Source: Mytilus galloprovincialis
Lineage: Eukaryota > Mollusca > Bivalvia > Mytilida > Mytilidae
Assembly (NCBI RefSeq): GCF_965363235.1
Contig: NC_134844.1
Span: forward strand, 74,703,497 to 74,767,496
DNA: 64,000 nt
Reading direction: 5' to 3'
The position numbers were made by a program, and so were the translations under genes. The notes below the pieces were generated by a model. It was given only the letters and a program-made list of their open reading frames with translations. It made no database searches and had not been told where the DNA came from. Positions within the stretch are counted from its first letter, which is position 1. Each line of letters opens with the position of its first letter. Shown here piece by piece: positions 10,615-22,984 of the stretch.

Positions 10615-12888
10615 TCTGCGTTTTGAAGGTGATGATTGTTTAACGGAAATGCAACAGTGTCAATAATAGAAAGTCGTACTCGAAAAGGCTGTGAATTATT
10701 TCCGTTTCAAGACTGCAAGACGTTAAAAAAAACATTGCACATCATTTAACCTTTTTATTTTATGATTACACAAATGTACCCCCCAAAGTTAAGTAATGGC
10801 GTTGGAAAATTGAAACCGGAAGTAAACGTCCTGTATAAGCCCATGAGCCAATACAGCTTTTATCTGTATTGGCCCTGTTCGAAAAGCAATATGAGCTCTT
10901 GATTTATATCGACAGTGGAACGTTATCAGTATTGCACAGGCCGATTTATCCGTATTAGGGCTGTTTTAATCGTATTATTTAATAATAGCCAGTATTGATA
11001 TGAATCAATCTAGAATAATTATACAGATATAGATAAAAACAAAACCTCTGATAACCGACCTTTTTTATAATGCATAGTGATCTACAAAATGTATATTATA
11101 GTTTGTTAAGGTGGTATCCAACACTTTCACTAAAATTAATTACTATGTTAATAACTATGTTTCTATGATACTGCTTATAATCTTCAAACATTCATGACGA
11201 CTTTCTTCAAGCTATCATATCAATTACACTAATATGTTTCTAATTTGTCTACGATTATAAGTTATGTGTATATTAGAAACATAGTACACCAGATCTAGAA
11301 TTTTTATTGTTCATTATCTTGATATGTTGAATTAAACATCGATATTGTTGTCAAAGTGACTTTTGAATATTTGAAATATATTCTAACACGTATGCCACGC
11401 TTGCCTACGATTCTGAAGAACCCACGCAAATGTTTTTATAAAATATTGAAAATGATGTTGTACTTGTTGTACTAACATATTGTTGCTGTATTCTATAAAA
11501 TATTTTCAATATAAACCATGCACCTGAATCTAAAAGAGTTTTAAACAATATGAATGATGAATAATTTATTCAGAAACCTAGATTATGATGGAATTTTAGA
11601 TTGAAAGTAATTTAAAACTGAGGAATGAAATAAAATATAATAATGGAACAATTTATGTTGACTTCAAAAGTAAAAATATCTAAACACAATGAAATCATAA
11701 AGATTGTTATCATGATAAGGCATTTATTATTTAAATTTGATTTTTAAACTGATAACAGCTTAATTAGAACATTACCTTATGCAAAGCATGTTTATTTAAA
11801 ATATATCACTAGGTTGTAAATAACAATTATCATTTGGTATATCGAGAACAATGATTGTGAAATACAAAGTAACGGTGGAAGATAATTCGCATTTTCCAAA
11901 GGGAATACCGTGCTTTATGTAACAAGCGACCAGACACGATTGCAGGACATAATTAAACACTTTGATGTATCCATGTAAAACCTGAGATAAATTATAGTAA
12001 TTATAATATCTTTAAAACAAGATTTGAATTGATCGAAAGCAATGCAACGTCAACTACCTGTAATTAAGGGACATACGGTTATGTAGTAAAACATTAGTGA
12101 AGGCTTTGTTTAGCTTGCCACTTCTCATTGCAGCTTGTAGTAGTGAAACTTTTATAAAATCACCATAAATTTCGGCTTTAAACTAATACAGAATTAATGT
12201 GACCCTGAAACTTTCCATTGTAGTATAATTCAAATTGCAGCCAGTTTAAACTGATTTTCAAAGAAACGTTAACATCGAATATCTTTGCTAGTTTAAAATA
12301 GTTTTTCCGAAAACATATATATGTATATGCAATAAATCTTTATAAAGCACAAAGATGAACTAGGCCAACCTAAACATCTTGTAAAAATTTTAAAAGATTT
12401 GAACCATAGGTTTAAAAGATTTGGCAATTCAAATATTGGCATCTTTTACATACTAGTATCGGCTGAAATTTGAAGTTTCTGAAATATGGGTATAGGGTTG
12501 AATTTGTTTTAAAAAAAATAATTTAATCCTAAATTGACAATAGCATAGCTAATAATGATAGCTGAGGAGAATATTAGTTCACTGATACCCCTTTCTTGTA
12601 AGTTTTTTGTTCCGGTTAAAAAAAATTGCTAGAACTTTAATAGGGGGTATCAGAATCAGCCCCGAAAAGTAAATGCTGTGCTTCTAGTATTTGAAGAAGA
12701 ATTTTTTTTTTTTAAAAATGTGTCGTTTAATTTTTTCATAAAACTAAGCATTTGGAGTGCTATACTAGTCGGTTGTTCCTGCATTTTTTTTTTTAATTTA
12801 ACCGTTAGAATTTTTGGAATTTAAGTGTAAATAAGGCCCCACCCTCAAATTGGATCATTAAATAAGAGCAAAATCTATTCAAAAAGTA
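10615..12888. other. AT-rich spacer with decayed repeats
   Basis: No coding exon recognised. At 11105-11290 there is a segment with repeated 'aaggtggtatccaacac'-type and 'atgtttctaatttgt'-type phrases; I associate the first with a dispersed mussel repeat, but this is recollection and not demonstrated in the window. At 10840-10985 'ccaatacagc...gtattggcc' forms a small inverted repeat. Confidence 0.35.
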
Positions 12889-13240
12889 CATAATGGCCAT
12901 AATTTTGTTTGTCTTTTGAACTAGGCCATAGCTATTTGGCATGTGGATGTATCATCACAGGGTTAAGTATCTTCCATCATGATGACCTTTGTGTGACCTT
13001 CAAATGCGACCTCAAGGTCAACTTTATAGATGTTTTTCCGTGAAAAACACAACCATGTAGGCCATAACTTCTTTTCCTTTTGACCTAGGCCTTACATCTT
13101 TGGCATGTGGATGTATCACCATGAGGTGGTGTGCCTACTTAAAATTTGACCTTTAAATGACCTTGAACTTTGACCTTAAGGACAATAATTGTGTTTTTTT
13201 TTGGGTAAGAAACACTTGTACAGGCCATGACTTTCATGTA
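12889..13240 (+). repeat. Tandem ~160-bp 'TGACCT' repeat, about 2.2 copies
   Basis: Units starting 'ggccata' at about 12894, 13059 and 13219 share 'ttggcatgtggatgtatca', runs of 'tgacctt' and 'gaccttaagg/gacctcaagg', and a 'ttttccgtgaaaaacac'-type end. The unit is about 160-165 bp and the copies are clearly diverged. Repeats rich in the AGGTCA/TGACCT half-site are known to me from bivalve DNA. Confidence 0.7.
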
Positions 13241-13325
13241 GTTATGAGTTCATGGTTATTTTGAAAAAAATCATATAATAAAAGCTTTAATCGACCATAC
13301 AACACTATAGACACATTTTATGACA

Positions 13326-13459
13326 GCGCTTCAATAGAAACGATTCCCTTTACAATCAATTGTATGCGACTACATGTCCATTATGTATTCCATGTGCATT
13401 GAATGGCTTGAAATGATGCATACAATTGTTTTAAAAGGGAATCGTTTCTATTGAAGCGC
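13326..13459. mobile_element. Palindromic MITE, 134 bp
   Basis: A 26-bp arm starting gcgcttcaatagaaacgatt (13326-13351) is mirrored perfectly by 13434-13459. Inside, 'caattgtatgc' and 'gcatacaattg' extend the symmetry. No gene and no certain target duplication are visible. Confidence 0.75.
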
Positions 13460-14544
13460 AGTGTACGTACTAAAAATACTCAACAGACAGCGAAGTGAAA
13501 ACTTTCTAGGAATCAAACAATAGGAGGAGTTGTGCCAAATAACTATATACCAATAAAGGGACAGACGGACAGGGGTAAAACAAAATCCCCCCAAACCGAC
13601 AATCAGTTGCAGGGGGAACACAAGGATGTATTTGATTTTTGATTTGAGATATAAGCTGTTGAAATTAAAAGCATGACACACCAAAAATACACATGATACA
13701 TAGGCAAAAGCTTTAAAGTTGGCAGATGCTTTACATGATCAAGATTTCAATGTATTGGTCGTTTGGCCAGATTCAAAACATAACGTCAAAACCATTGGTG
13801 CAAAGAATTACGGCTTATGAGAGATGAAATAGAGCTGACTGTGCAAAATCCTTATACTGTTAACAATCGTTAAACATAGACCTTTTTTAGTATTTCTGCA
13901 GAGGTTTATAAATATGACAATTAGATACCACTGATTTTTAGTTAAAAGCACGACAGGAACAAGTTTCACATTATTTTTGGGCCCCTTATTATGATAGAGA
14001 ATGATTACTCTATTGGGTAATAATCTTGAATTGGGACTTAAAAATAAACATTTTCACTTGTCACTTGCAATAACACCACACTTTATTTTTTATATTTATT
14101 ACAAAATTGCATTTGATAAAAAAATCGGAAAGATACACAAACATGACAATTAATGGAACAACAAAAGAAAATAACAAATTTTGCTATCCCTTCGAAATTG
14201 AAATTTGATAAAGCGAAAATAACATGTTCTATTTATATCATCCATGTGTAGTTTCAGTTTTAACTATGATTCTAAATATTGACTTTACTTTGCCTAAAAT
14301 TGGGGACGGAATAGAAGACACCCGTTAATTTTCTACACATGTCAAGATAAAGGTTAGAAAAAGATACTAGAAAGATAGTGTTTTTTTTTATTCAGATGAA
14401 TTAATAAAGCAAAAATATGTGTAGTGTTTTTTGGACTGAATGAGATGTTTTTTTTCTTCTTTTTGCCTTGTTCCGTGACATGTTAATGATGGACTGGTGG
14501 TTGAGTATCCCTCTGGGTATCTTCGTACTTTTTACATGAATATA
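13460..14544. other. AT-rich spacer
   Basis: I see no exon. The stretch 13550-13620 contains 'gggacagacggacaggggta', a phrase I associate with dispersed mussel repeats; the minus-strand open frame across it has no recognisable domain. Confidence 0.35.
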
Positions 14545-14597
14545 AGGGACGACATCAAAAGATCGATGTCGGATAAAAAACTTTATTCAAATAGTTT

Positions 14598-14617
14598 GGG
14601 GGTGGGGGGGGGGGGGG
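14598..14617 (+). other. Poly-G tract
   Basis: A run of 19 G interrupted by one T lies just inside the left inverted repeat of the 1.3-kb transposon. It could form a G-quadruplex and is prone to length error in sequencing. Confidence 0.8.
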
Positions 14618-15076
14618 TAAAAATCGCTGCAAGTTTTATTTATCCGACATCGATTTTCGGAATGAAAAATACAAGTTCAAATTCGCCCCTAACATTTACA
14701 TGGGCTTTCAAACTAAATGAAAGTCGTCAAATCGTACCGGAAAACAATTTTATGGCCGAAAGTATAGGGACGAAATTGATTCCATTATCTATGTCGCTCA
14801 AACGCTTAATCGATCGTGAATTTTGAATGATATGAAATCGTATACAGATCAACACAGATTGTTTGGGTTCTTCTTTTAATTCAGCACTCCATCAACATAC
14901 TGATGATAACGTGCCGGGCACTGATTTTACTAATCTATGCCGCGCGTGCGTGGGATATAAATTTTATTTACAGTGAATAATACAAAAATAAAAATAAAAA
15001 TTTCAACATAATTAACTTCTTTTTCTTCTGTTTTTGTACTATACATTTTGGTTAAAACTATATTCATTGTGGAATT

Positions 15077-15397
15077 TATTTAAATGTTTAGAGGTTTATT
15101 GAGAACAGATATTGGAATCTGTTCTCGGAAGCTTTCAAGAGTAGTACATTGAACTGCAGCTACTGGGAGAAGGTTCCATTGCAAGATTGTTCTAGGGTAG
15201 AATGAGTGCTTGTATGAGTCTTTAGTGGTTTGTATGGGTCTGAAAGAGTAAATAATTATGTGAATGTTGTCTTGTTCTTGTATCAGATTGTGTAAGTAGG
15301 TCTGTCGGCAACAAGATGATGTATAATTTTGTAGAGGAAAATGATGCGGGTTCTAATTCGCCTTTTCTCAAGTGTTGCCCAATTTAGAGTGACAGTG
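15077..15397 (-). pseudogene. LINE reverse-transcriptase C-terminal fragment
   Basis: Read on the minus strand, pieces resemble the C-terminal tail common to many animal non-LTR retrotransposon polyproteins: 'LEKRRIRTRIIFLYKIIHH' in one frame, then 'YKHSFYPRTILQWNLLPVAA' and 'TLESFREQIPISVLNKPL' in another. The order and spacing fit, but at least one frameshift and a stop separate the parts, so this is a dead fragment. It lies within the 14545-15880 element, probably nested or captured. Confidence 0.6.
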
Positions 15398-15880
15398 TTC
15401 TACAGACATTAAATAAAAATAACACAAATCCTATTCATTTTGAATTGTGCATTTTCCTCTCTCCGCTGTTGGCACAATATTTACTTCAAAGCTATATATT
15501 TTATATGAAATATTGAGCTGTTTAAAGAGAAAAAACATAACCACAATGGACAGATGAAAAATGCAGAATCCATGCTGATTGTATTGTTAATAAAATTATG
15601 ATTTAGCCGTATCTTTCCCAATGCATAAATTTACACCCACACTTTCTTCACACATTTTTAATAAAAGAGATGTTGAAGTCAATATACAAAACAAAAATAC
15701 ATTGTTGAGGAGAAAACAACATCCGATACAAAAGGTATACTCTGAAAGCATATATGCCCTTTATTGGTCAATCAATTTTTTCCAAATTAAGTTAAGAGGG
15801 GGGGTACATGTAGGGGGGTCAGCGAAAAAACTATGTGAATTAAGTTTTTTATCCTTCATTGAACTTTTGATGTCGTCCCT

Positions 15881-17006
15881 AAATCATTCAATAAAATATT
15901 CAATTGCACTTTAAATTATATGACAGCAATTATAAAATCATGAATTATTCGTAATCTTTTTTAAATTACTACATGTATTACTAAGGCCATGGTGTATTTT
16001 ATTTAAAAATAGTAGTTCCGTTTAACAAAAAAAAAGTATGTGAAGTAAATTCAGTTTTGATTTAATCAATTTGATAAGGAGATCTACGAACATAAGCATT
16101 GTGTAATTGTCCAGGGATTCTTATTTATTTGGTTAAAATTTTATTGTCGGAGGGAGCTACCATTTGATAGGAGTGTAGGAGGGGTCCTGATCCCGAAATC
16201 CCAGCTTAAAAACATGAAATCCCCAGGTCCCAAATTTAGATAAATTTAAATCCTGACATCCCGATATTCGTAAATAGAATTTTGGATCTCGAAAGTGTCA
16301 ATCCCTAAACCTTGACATAATAAACACTCGATCCCGGAGTCCTGATAAAGGTCCTATCCACCCTCATTTGAGGAGGCCCGGGGGCTTGGATGAAATTTGG
16401 AAAAGGCAAGACAGGCTTTGAAACAAACAAGAAAGGATCAGTAATTTAGCATAACAGGAGGACAATTTATGAAAACAATTTCAGTAAACTAATGAAAATT
16501 ACAGGTCCGTAAAGAATGAAAAATAAAAAAATGCAGGACAATATAATGAGGAGTTCAACTATAAAAAAAAATGCAGGACTAAGTTTTATAAATCCTAGCC
16601 CTCCCCCCTTAAAATCAAATGGTAGCATCTTTAGACTTTTTGCACTTTATTTCATTTTATTTAAGACCTACATGTAGGCATTGCCAAGTAAAAACTAAAA
16701 CAGTTATGGTCCCTTCTCTTTCTGTTTCCCTCCTTTTCAAACGTCCTTGTTTTCTTTTGGTAAATTTATTTCACTTTGAAATTTCCCTATTATGTCTCAT
16801 TGAAGGTTCATTTATTGAAAATGATTAACCTTAAACGATTTTTAAGGATTAAATGAATAAAAAGGGGTGTACAGCTGGTCTTAGCAATAATGTAAACATT
16901 CTGATCATGATCTTTTAAAAGCTTGCATATTGCATATAATTTTAAAACGCAACAATGAATCAGACTATGAGTAAGAGTTATCTTTTCTTAGGTGTTCTGT
17001 ACCCCC
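15881..17006. other. AT-rich spacer with 'atccc' repeat
   Basis: The stretch 16170-16350 has recurring 'gatcccgaaatccc', 'gacatcccgatat', 'gatcccggagtcctg' phrases, a degenerate low-order repeat. No splice-supported exon; the open frame at 16619-16828 has no domain. Confidence 0.35.
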
Positions 17007-17700
17007 TTAAGAAGGGATAACATTACGTTACTGTTGTCAGGTCATTAAAAATTGCATATTTTGGCGTTAATATTGATTCACTTATAGGGTCTTTGCATCT
17101 GAACTGAACATATTTATTCATAAAGCAGTTGTTGGCATGACACTGGTTATGTTCTTCTCATATATGTTATAATGGTATGATACTAAACCCCTAACGGGAA
17201 GGATTGTAGCTGATATTCATATGATGAAATCATAATCTTTCAATCAGTTTGATTGAAGTCTGGAGCTGGCATGTCAGTTAACTGCTAGTAGTCTGTTGTT
17301 ATTTATGTATAATTGTTATTTTGTTTATTATCTTTGGTTACATCTTGTGACAACAGACTCGGACTTCTCTTGAATTGAGTTTTAAATGTACGTATTGTTA
17401 TGCGTTTACTTCTCTACATTGGCTCGAGGTATAGGGAGAGGGTTGAGATCTCACAAACATGTTTAACCCCACCGCATTTTGCACCTGTCCCAAGTCAGAA
17501 GCCTCTGGTCTTTGTTCGTCTTGTATTATTTTAATTTTAGTTTCTTGTGTACAATTTGGAAATAAGTATGGAGTTCATTATCACTAATGTGGAAATTTCT
17601 CGTTATATTGAAGACCTGTTGGTGACCTTCTGCTGTTGTCTTTCCTATGGTTGGGTTGTTGTCTCTTTGATACATTCCCCATTTCCATTCTCAATTTTAT
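17007..17700 (+). repeat. 3' tail of a dispersed retroelement, family 2 (+ copy)
   Basis: It is nearly collinear with 46918-47690: 'gtcattaaa.attgcatatt', 'gagctggcatgtcagttaac', 'gcctctgg.ctttgtt', and a last block 'ttctgctgttgt...ccatttccattctcaatttt'. Reverse-strand copies lie at 18635-19097 and 57275-57545. At 46918 the first 100 bp still encode a C-terminal peptide, so I infer the family is the 3' end of a retroelement with a long 3' tail. Here that frame is decayed. Confidence 0.65.
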
Positions 17701-18634
17701 AAATTTGTAGACCACCGATCCTCTAAAACAAAAGAATCGAATCATAATGTCTATTCACTTCTCAAAGTAACTTACAATTTAAAATTTCATCATTTTAATC
17801 TATTGACTTTTTTCTGAATACTTGCGTATAGAACTTAAATATGAGTCATTAGTTATATTTTTTTTTTCAGTTGAACGACACAAAGTCATCACAAATTCAA
17901 GTACACTAATGAACAAAACATGGTTCACAAACTTCGAAATTACGGGCTCTCATAGTTTGTTTTGACCGCCTATAACGAATGAGCTTTCAACAAATGTACA
18001 TATACGCGTACGTCTGCAGTACTTAATTGTAGTGTTGAAATATTTGGTACCCACTTCCCCCTTTAACTGTTTTCATAAATTTAAAGTACATTAAATATGT
18101 TTGCTCCTCTTAGATTTGAATTTTTGCCAGATATTCTGAATCCTCTGGTTATACCCATGTACTGCCTTTCAAAATATTTGCCAACTGAAGAACATTTTGT
18201 CTTCAAAGATATTCCAGGCTTTTCATCTTTCCTTGTTTTGTTTCAAAAACGTAGAGATTGCAAGTCTTACTGAGTCGATGTAATTTTACCTGATGCCAAA
18301 TTTGCTTGTGCACGATTGAAACGTTGATGATCGTCCCGCAGGTAAAAAGATGTATATTTACGTTTAATTCAAGGGGAACGTGCTGTTTGTTAATGTAATT
18401 TGTGTGCATAAGGAGTCTGGGTGTTCCTATATGTTGGTCAAGGACGTGGTGCGACTCTATTAGGTCACTTCCAATTAAAAGTAAAATTTTGCAAAGTTTC
18501 TCAATTTTTCCTCTGACTTTTTTAAATGTAGATGATGCTTTGTTACTTCAGGAGAAGGACCTTTGTCCCTTTTATTGAAAATATGATCACATTCTATGAG
18601 TACAGGCAGGTTACATATTTAATAAAATTTAGAA
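17701..18634. other. Spacer with one candidate terminal exon
   Basis: At 17871-17965 a strong polypyrimidine tract and CAG precede a 31-codon open segment (ERHKVITNSSTLMNKTWF...) ending in TGA. It may be a last coding exon or chance. The rest is AT-rich without recognisable features. Confidence 0.25.
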
Positions 18635-19097
18635 AGGAAATGGGGAATGTGTCAAAGCGACAACAACCTGACCATAGAGGTGACAACAGCCGAAGGCCAC
18701 CAATGGGTCTTCAATGTACCGAGACACTTCAGCTTGTCTTTTAAAATATGTATACTAGTACAGTGATACTAGGCGTCATACTAAACTCCGAAGTATTCAC
18801 AAGAAACTAAAATTGAAAATCATACAAGACTAACATAGGCCAGAGGCTCCTGACTTTGGACAGGCGCAAAATTTGCGGCGGAGTTACACATGTTTATGAG
18901 ATCTCAATCCTCTCCCATACCTGTAGTCAATGTAGAATTGTAAGTGCATAACAATATGCACATTAAAATTCTGTTCTAGAGAAGTCCGAGTCCGATGTCA
19001 GAAGATGTAACAAAAGAAAATAAATAAAATGAAAATACTATATGATAAATAAAAAAAGACTACTAGAAGTTAACTGACACGCCAGCTCCAGACCTAC
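18635..19097 (-). repeat. Family 2 retroelement tail (- copy)
   Basis: It reads in reverse the blocks of 17007-17700: 'ggaatgtgtcaaagcgacaa', 'ggtcttcaatgtacc', 'ccagaggctcctgactt', 'gttaactgacacgccagctc'. It is moderately diverged and truncated at both ends compared with the 46918 copy. Confidence 0.65.
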
Positions 19098-20808
19098 ATT
19101 ACTCCAAATTACTATTTATTGATTCCATGACGACAACTCTTCCTCCTTTCCTATAAATAGCTACTCTATCGGGTATAGTTTGCAGGTTTTTCTTGCACAT
19201 CAAAAAAAAAGAAAAATTCAAACCAGGCAAGAAACTGTTTGTTTTGGTCGTCAATAATAGCGTACATCCGGGTACTTTACCCTGGTAGTCCTTATAATAA
19301 ACATTCATATATAGAATTTCAGCACAAGATGTCCCGCCTGATGTGTCCTTATAGATCTCGGTGTATGTAGAATAAACTGAGGTTGACTAAGTATCAACTG
19401 ACTCTGTTAGAACCTCGCCGTAGGCTTGTCTGCTGAGAGCTTCCAGGTTATGGTGGTCTGGTGAAATTAAGTGTGGTGGTGTGTTGTTTACATCCACCTC
19501 CTTTATAACTTATGTGTGTATTTCATTCTCGACTTCTGTGTGTAGTAGAATCGCAGCACTTGTAAAGGACATTATTTTGTTTCAATACACCTTTGCCTTC
19601 CTATATATTGACTTGGATCAGAACGCACGACATTTATATAAAGAATGCATGGTAATGTGTAAAATATAAATACCATAAATTTGTTTGCTGTCGTCTTAAG
19701 TTTTCTTCACAACGGCTGTTTTATGGGCATCAGCTTTTCCGTCAAGGTTAGAGATGAACCTTGGTACAGCACTTGTTGCATTAGTGAGACGTTTGACCTA
19801 AAGATGAACCCAATCTCGTTCTTAATGTTACTAATATCCATGAGACAACTTTGTGAAAGGCGAAAATGCATCGTCATGGTTCAATTGTAACTCGATGTCC
19901 TTGTTATCCACTTTTTTAAGGTCCATATACGGTGGTATTTTACTTATAGGGTTAGTTCTAGACCGTGTGTCAAAATAAGTCAGCAGACATCCCTGCTTGG
20001 GATTTTCCTTGTGATATTCTATTTCTGATAGAATATCAGACCATTTGTAAAGCACATGCATTGTTCGTGTTGTCAGTTTTTGAAAATTGACACGTTTACT
20101 CGTGAGAGAGGCCTCTTACATTTCTGGAGCACCATACTGCTCGTCAAGTCTTTGCCACAATCTCTGTAGGACTTGTGTTGGTTTGTTGGTGTTCGACGCT
20201 TTTATGCAAATGACATGTCTAGCAGACTCAGACCCAAGTCATTGGATCCGTAGATCTATGATCAACATGATTTGTAAGTGGACAGTAGGGATTTCTTCAG
20301 AAACGCCGTTTTTGTTGTGCAACAGGGATTTCTTATGAAAAACCTCGTTATAGTGTGCTACATGTACAGATATCTCTTCTGAAACGCCCTGCTTTTCTAT
20401 GTCATTATCGATAGCTGTGGAAATGAAGTAATTGACATATTTTGTTTTTAAAACAACTTTGTACATTATTGTTGTTGTATATTATTGCGATTTATATAGC
20501 GTAGAAATACGAAGCTTGTTATCATAACTCTGTAGCAACAGTTTCGTTTACCATTCTTCAATATCTCTATCAAATAAGATATCTTCAAGTTGAAATACAA
20601 TATTCTTATGAAGCACACTACTAAGACTATCAAACAATAAAAAAATGACAATCTTAAAAAAATTTCTAGACTTTATTACATCAGATTTTCTTATTAATTA
20701 CAACAGTTGTATGTGACCATTTGAACACTTTCTAATTCATTATGTCATTGTTCATGACACTATTTAAATGTTGCCCAGTGTATAAAGATATATGACCATT
20801 GTCTTACA
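19098..20808. other. Spacer, unidentified, possibly old repeat
   Basis: Open frames occur on both strands (19099-19308, 19681-20061, 20087-20466), but none shows a domain I know and none has convincing splice borders. A phrase 'atttcttcagaaacgcc' / 'atctcttctgaaacgccct' is repeated about 80 bp apart (20290 and 20370). Slightly higher GC than the flanks suggests a decayed transposon rather than intergenic noise. Confidence 0.3.
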
Positions 20809-21536
20809 CTAAATGGTCTCCAGCTCATGTCCCCTTAAATAGCATCTTTTAAGGTATTCTTGCCAACACCCATAAACAAACATGATTGCTCTGTTCTGGA
20901 CAGCGTTTATACAAGAAAGATAACGAGGCCAGACCAGAGTATAATACATTGTTGTAAAGGCACTGTGCGTGAAACCATCATATGCTTTTTTTTGAACTGT
21001 CAACAGTAGATCAAGATATTGGTAACAAGAAATTATTTGTACAGTATTGTCATTTAACAAACACGATTAACGAAAGGGATTTTTAAATGCACACCTTTAG
21101 TTTTATCCTCAGCTTACATCAAACACGTATTTAGCACACCAATTACTTACTGAGTTTTTATACATTCGTCTCTCATAATTCTTAATAGAATGGCAATTGT
21201 TTCCGTGTTTTTCAAGTGGCGAGACTTTAATAACATATTGAATCTTCATATAATAGAACCTGTAAATTATTTTCATCTCCAGCATTAAAAACAGTGTCAT
21301 CAGCATATGAAATCATACCAACTTTTAAACCATCAATGTCTACACCAATATCTAGTGATTTTATAACAGCAATTGAACTATTAATGAAAATATTAAACAT
21401 AGCAGGTGATAATATGTATCCTTGTTTTAAACCTGAGTTAACGCTAAACTATTCTGTCATATTACTATTAAGCTCAATACAATATTCTACAAGAGAACAT
21501 ATTGCTTTCAGTGTATCTACACACTTGTGCACTTAA
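20809..21536 (-). pseudogene. Non-LTR retrotransposon reverse-transcriptase fragment (YADD motif)
   Basis: On the minus strand, from about 21470 downward, the frame reads 'SGLKQGYILSPAMFNIFINS', then 'GLKVGMISYADDTVF'. These are the template-grip and catalytic palm motifs of a LINE reverse transcriptase, with the YADD Asp pair intact. Further down (20950-20810) 'VWPRYLSCINAVQNRAIMF' matches the usual region after the palm. Several stops and frame changes lie between, so it is inactive. Both the 5' part (endonuclease) and the 3' end are missing. Confidence 0.75.
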
Positions 21537-22984
21537 TTCTAGATCATCCAATTAAGTAAACATATAAATTTTGTTTACTAACATTATCACAAGTTGTTAT
21601 GCCCCTATATCATTGTATATTACAAAGAATCTTGTCAATCTGAAGTTTATGACTTAGAAATTGGAGTTATTTTACTTTTACTTCATACAAAAGGATGTTT
21701 TTAATACTTGAAGCAGGTATTAAATAGCTTTTGCAAAATAAACATCAATGTATTATTTCTAAATAATTCTACTGACAACTGACCAATACCTGGTATTTAC
21801 TTTAAGCAACAACATTTACTTCTTTTTTTTAAAATATCTCACTGACTAAAAATTCTTAAGGGATATTCATAATTACAGTAGTGTCAATTGTTTGTTTATT
21901 ACATTCTAACAATTTATCTTAACAGTTTTTCTATTTTTTTTAAACAGTGTGTATATGTACTAGTTGTCCTATCGTCCAGTGTCAGTTCCATCGGTATAGT
22001 TGTATGTCGTTCATTCCCAAATCCGACTGGACCAATAAGGTCTTTATGTTCCAAAACCCACATTTTACCTAATCCATTACGTTTTTTACTGACTCCTCCT
22101 CTGCCTCTACCGTGCCTACTATTTTCGGGGTATCTTCGCCGCCCATCCGCAGAATTTTCGTATGTTTTGTTATTTTAGGACTGTGAATCTATATTGTTTC
22201 GGTTTTGCTAACGGGCTTTCATTGGATCCGCTTTCCATTGGGGATAGTTTTCATCGTTGACGTGATTGTGATTTGTTTTTAACAATACAACCACATTTAT
22301 CACGAAATCATTATCATTGAATTGCCCATGGCTCACAAAATTATACGGCTGTTAAATGTTATTGATTTTTTTTGTAACATATCAGAAATAATTTATTGTT
22401 CTTAGTTCATGATGTTCAAACGAACACAACATATGTATGTACTTAGTGTTATTTTCTTGTACAACTCTATTCCTCATTTCTGTCCAAAACTTACTCATAT
22501 TGTATATAACTATATTAATAAGACGTAAAACCGAAATTGATTTGTCAGGAGTCTCAGTTATTTCTAAGACGTGGAATGATAACCAATAAGACAACTCTCC
22601 ACCAGAGACCAAATGAAGTAGAAGTCACCAACTATATGTCACTGTACGACCTTCACCAATAGGAAAAACCAATACCGCATTGCATGTGTACATTTCTGGC
22701 AGAATCAATTAACATCAAACTATCAGAATGATGCCTGTCTCAAAATCAGGTGATAGAACCTAACAGAGGAATAGAGAGGCAAATATACATGTTTAAATTA
22801 GGAAAAGTATGCTATTCTATAAGTTCCATTTGGGTTATTGTTCCACGACAATTATGTTTTACCGTCTATTCGTTAATAAAGAATGTAAAACTATTTCATT
22901 CGCAAAATAAGTCTAGTAATTGAAGAATATAGAATATTTCCATAGAATGTAGTTCATTCTAGTAGCAGCAGCGGTCTAAGAAAT
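21537..22984. other. Spacer with a GC-richer island
   Basis: The island at 21955-22180 is open on the minus strand and would encode a basic, Gly/Arg-rich peptide (RYPENSRHGRGRGGVSKKR); it has no clear splice sites or domain. A fragment near 22580-22660 ('gacaactctccaccagagac') belongs to the family 4 'gagacaactctcc' repeat. The rest is AT-rich. Confidence 0.35.

Larger units (their letters stand above)
14545..15880. mobile_element. TIR transposon, ~1.34 kb, non-autonomous, with LINE debris inside
   Basis: The left end reads agggacgacatcaaaagatc and the right end, reverse complemented, agggacgacatcaaaagttc. The match continues for about 55 bp through 'ggataaaaaactt...ttca.atagtt'. A G-run (14598-14617) follows the left end and a G-rich block (about 15798-15820) precedes the right one, mirrored as C in the inverted sense. 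No transposase is seen; the interior holds a minus-strand LINE fragment. The open frames at 14497-14826 and 15621-15914 are by-products of the inverted ends. Confidence 0.7.

Noticed and set aside
14598..14617. Poly-G as an assembly artefact
   Set aside because: Possible in length, but the mirrored G-rich block at the other inverted end of the same element argues that it is a real part of that element.
14497..14826. 109-codon plus-strand frame
   Set aside because: It runs through the inverted end and poly-G tract of the 1.3-kb transposon, and its composition is explained by that repeat.
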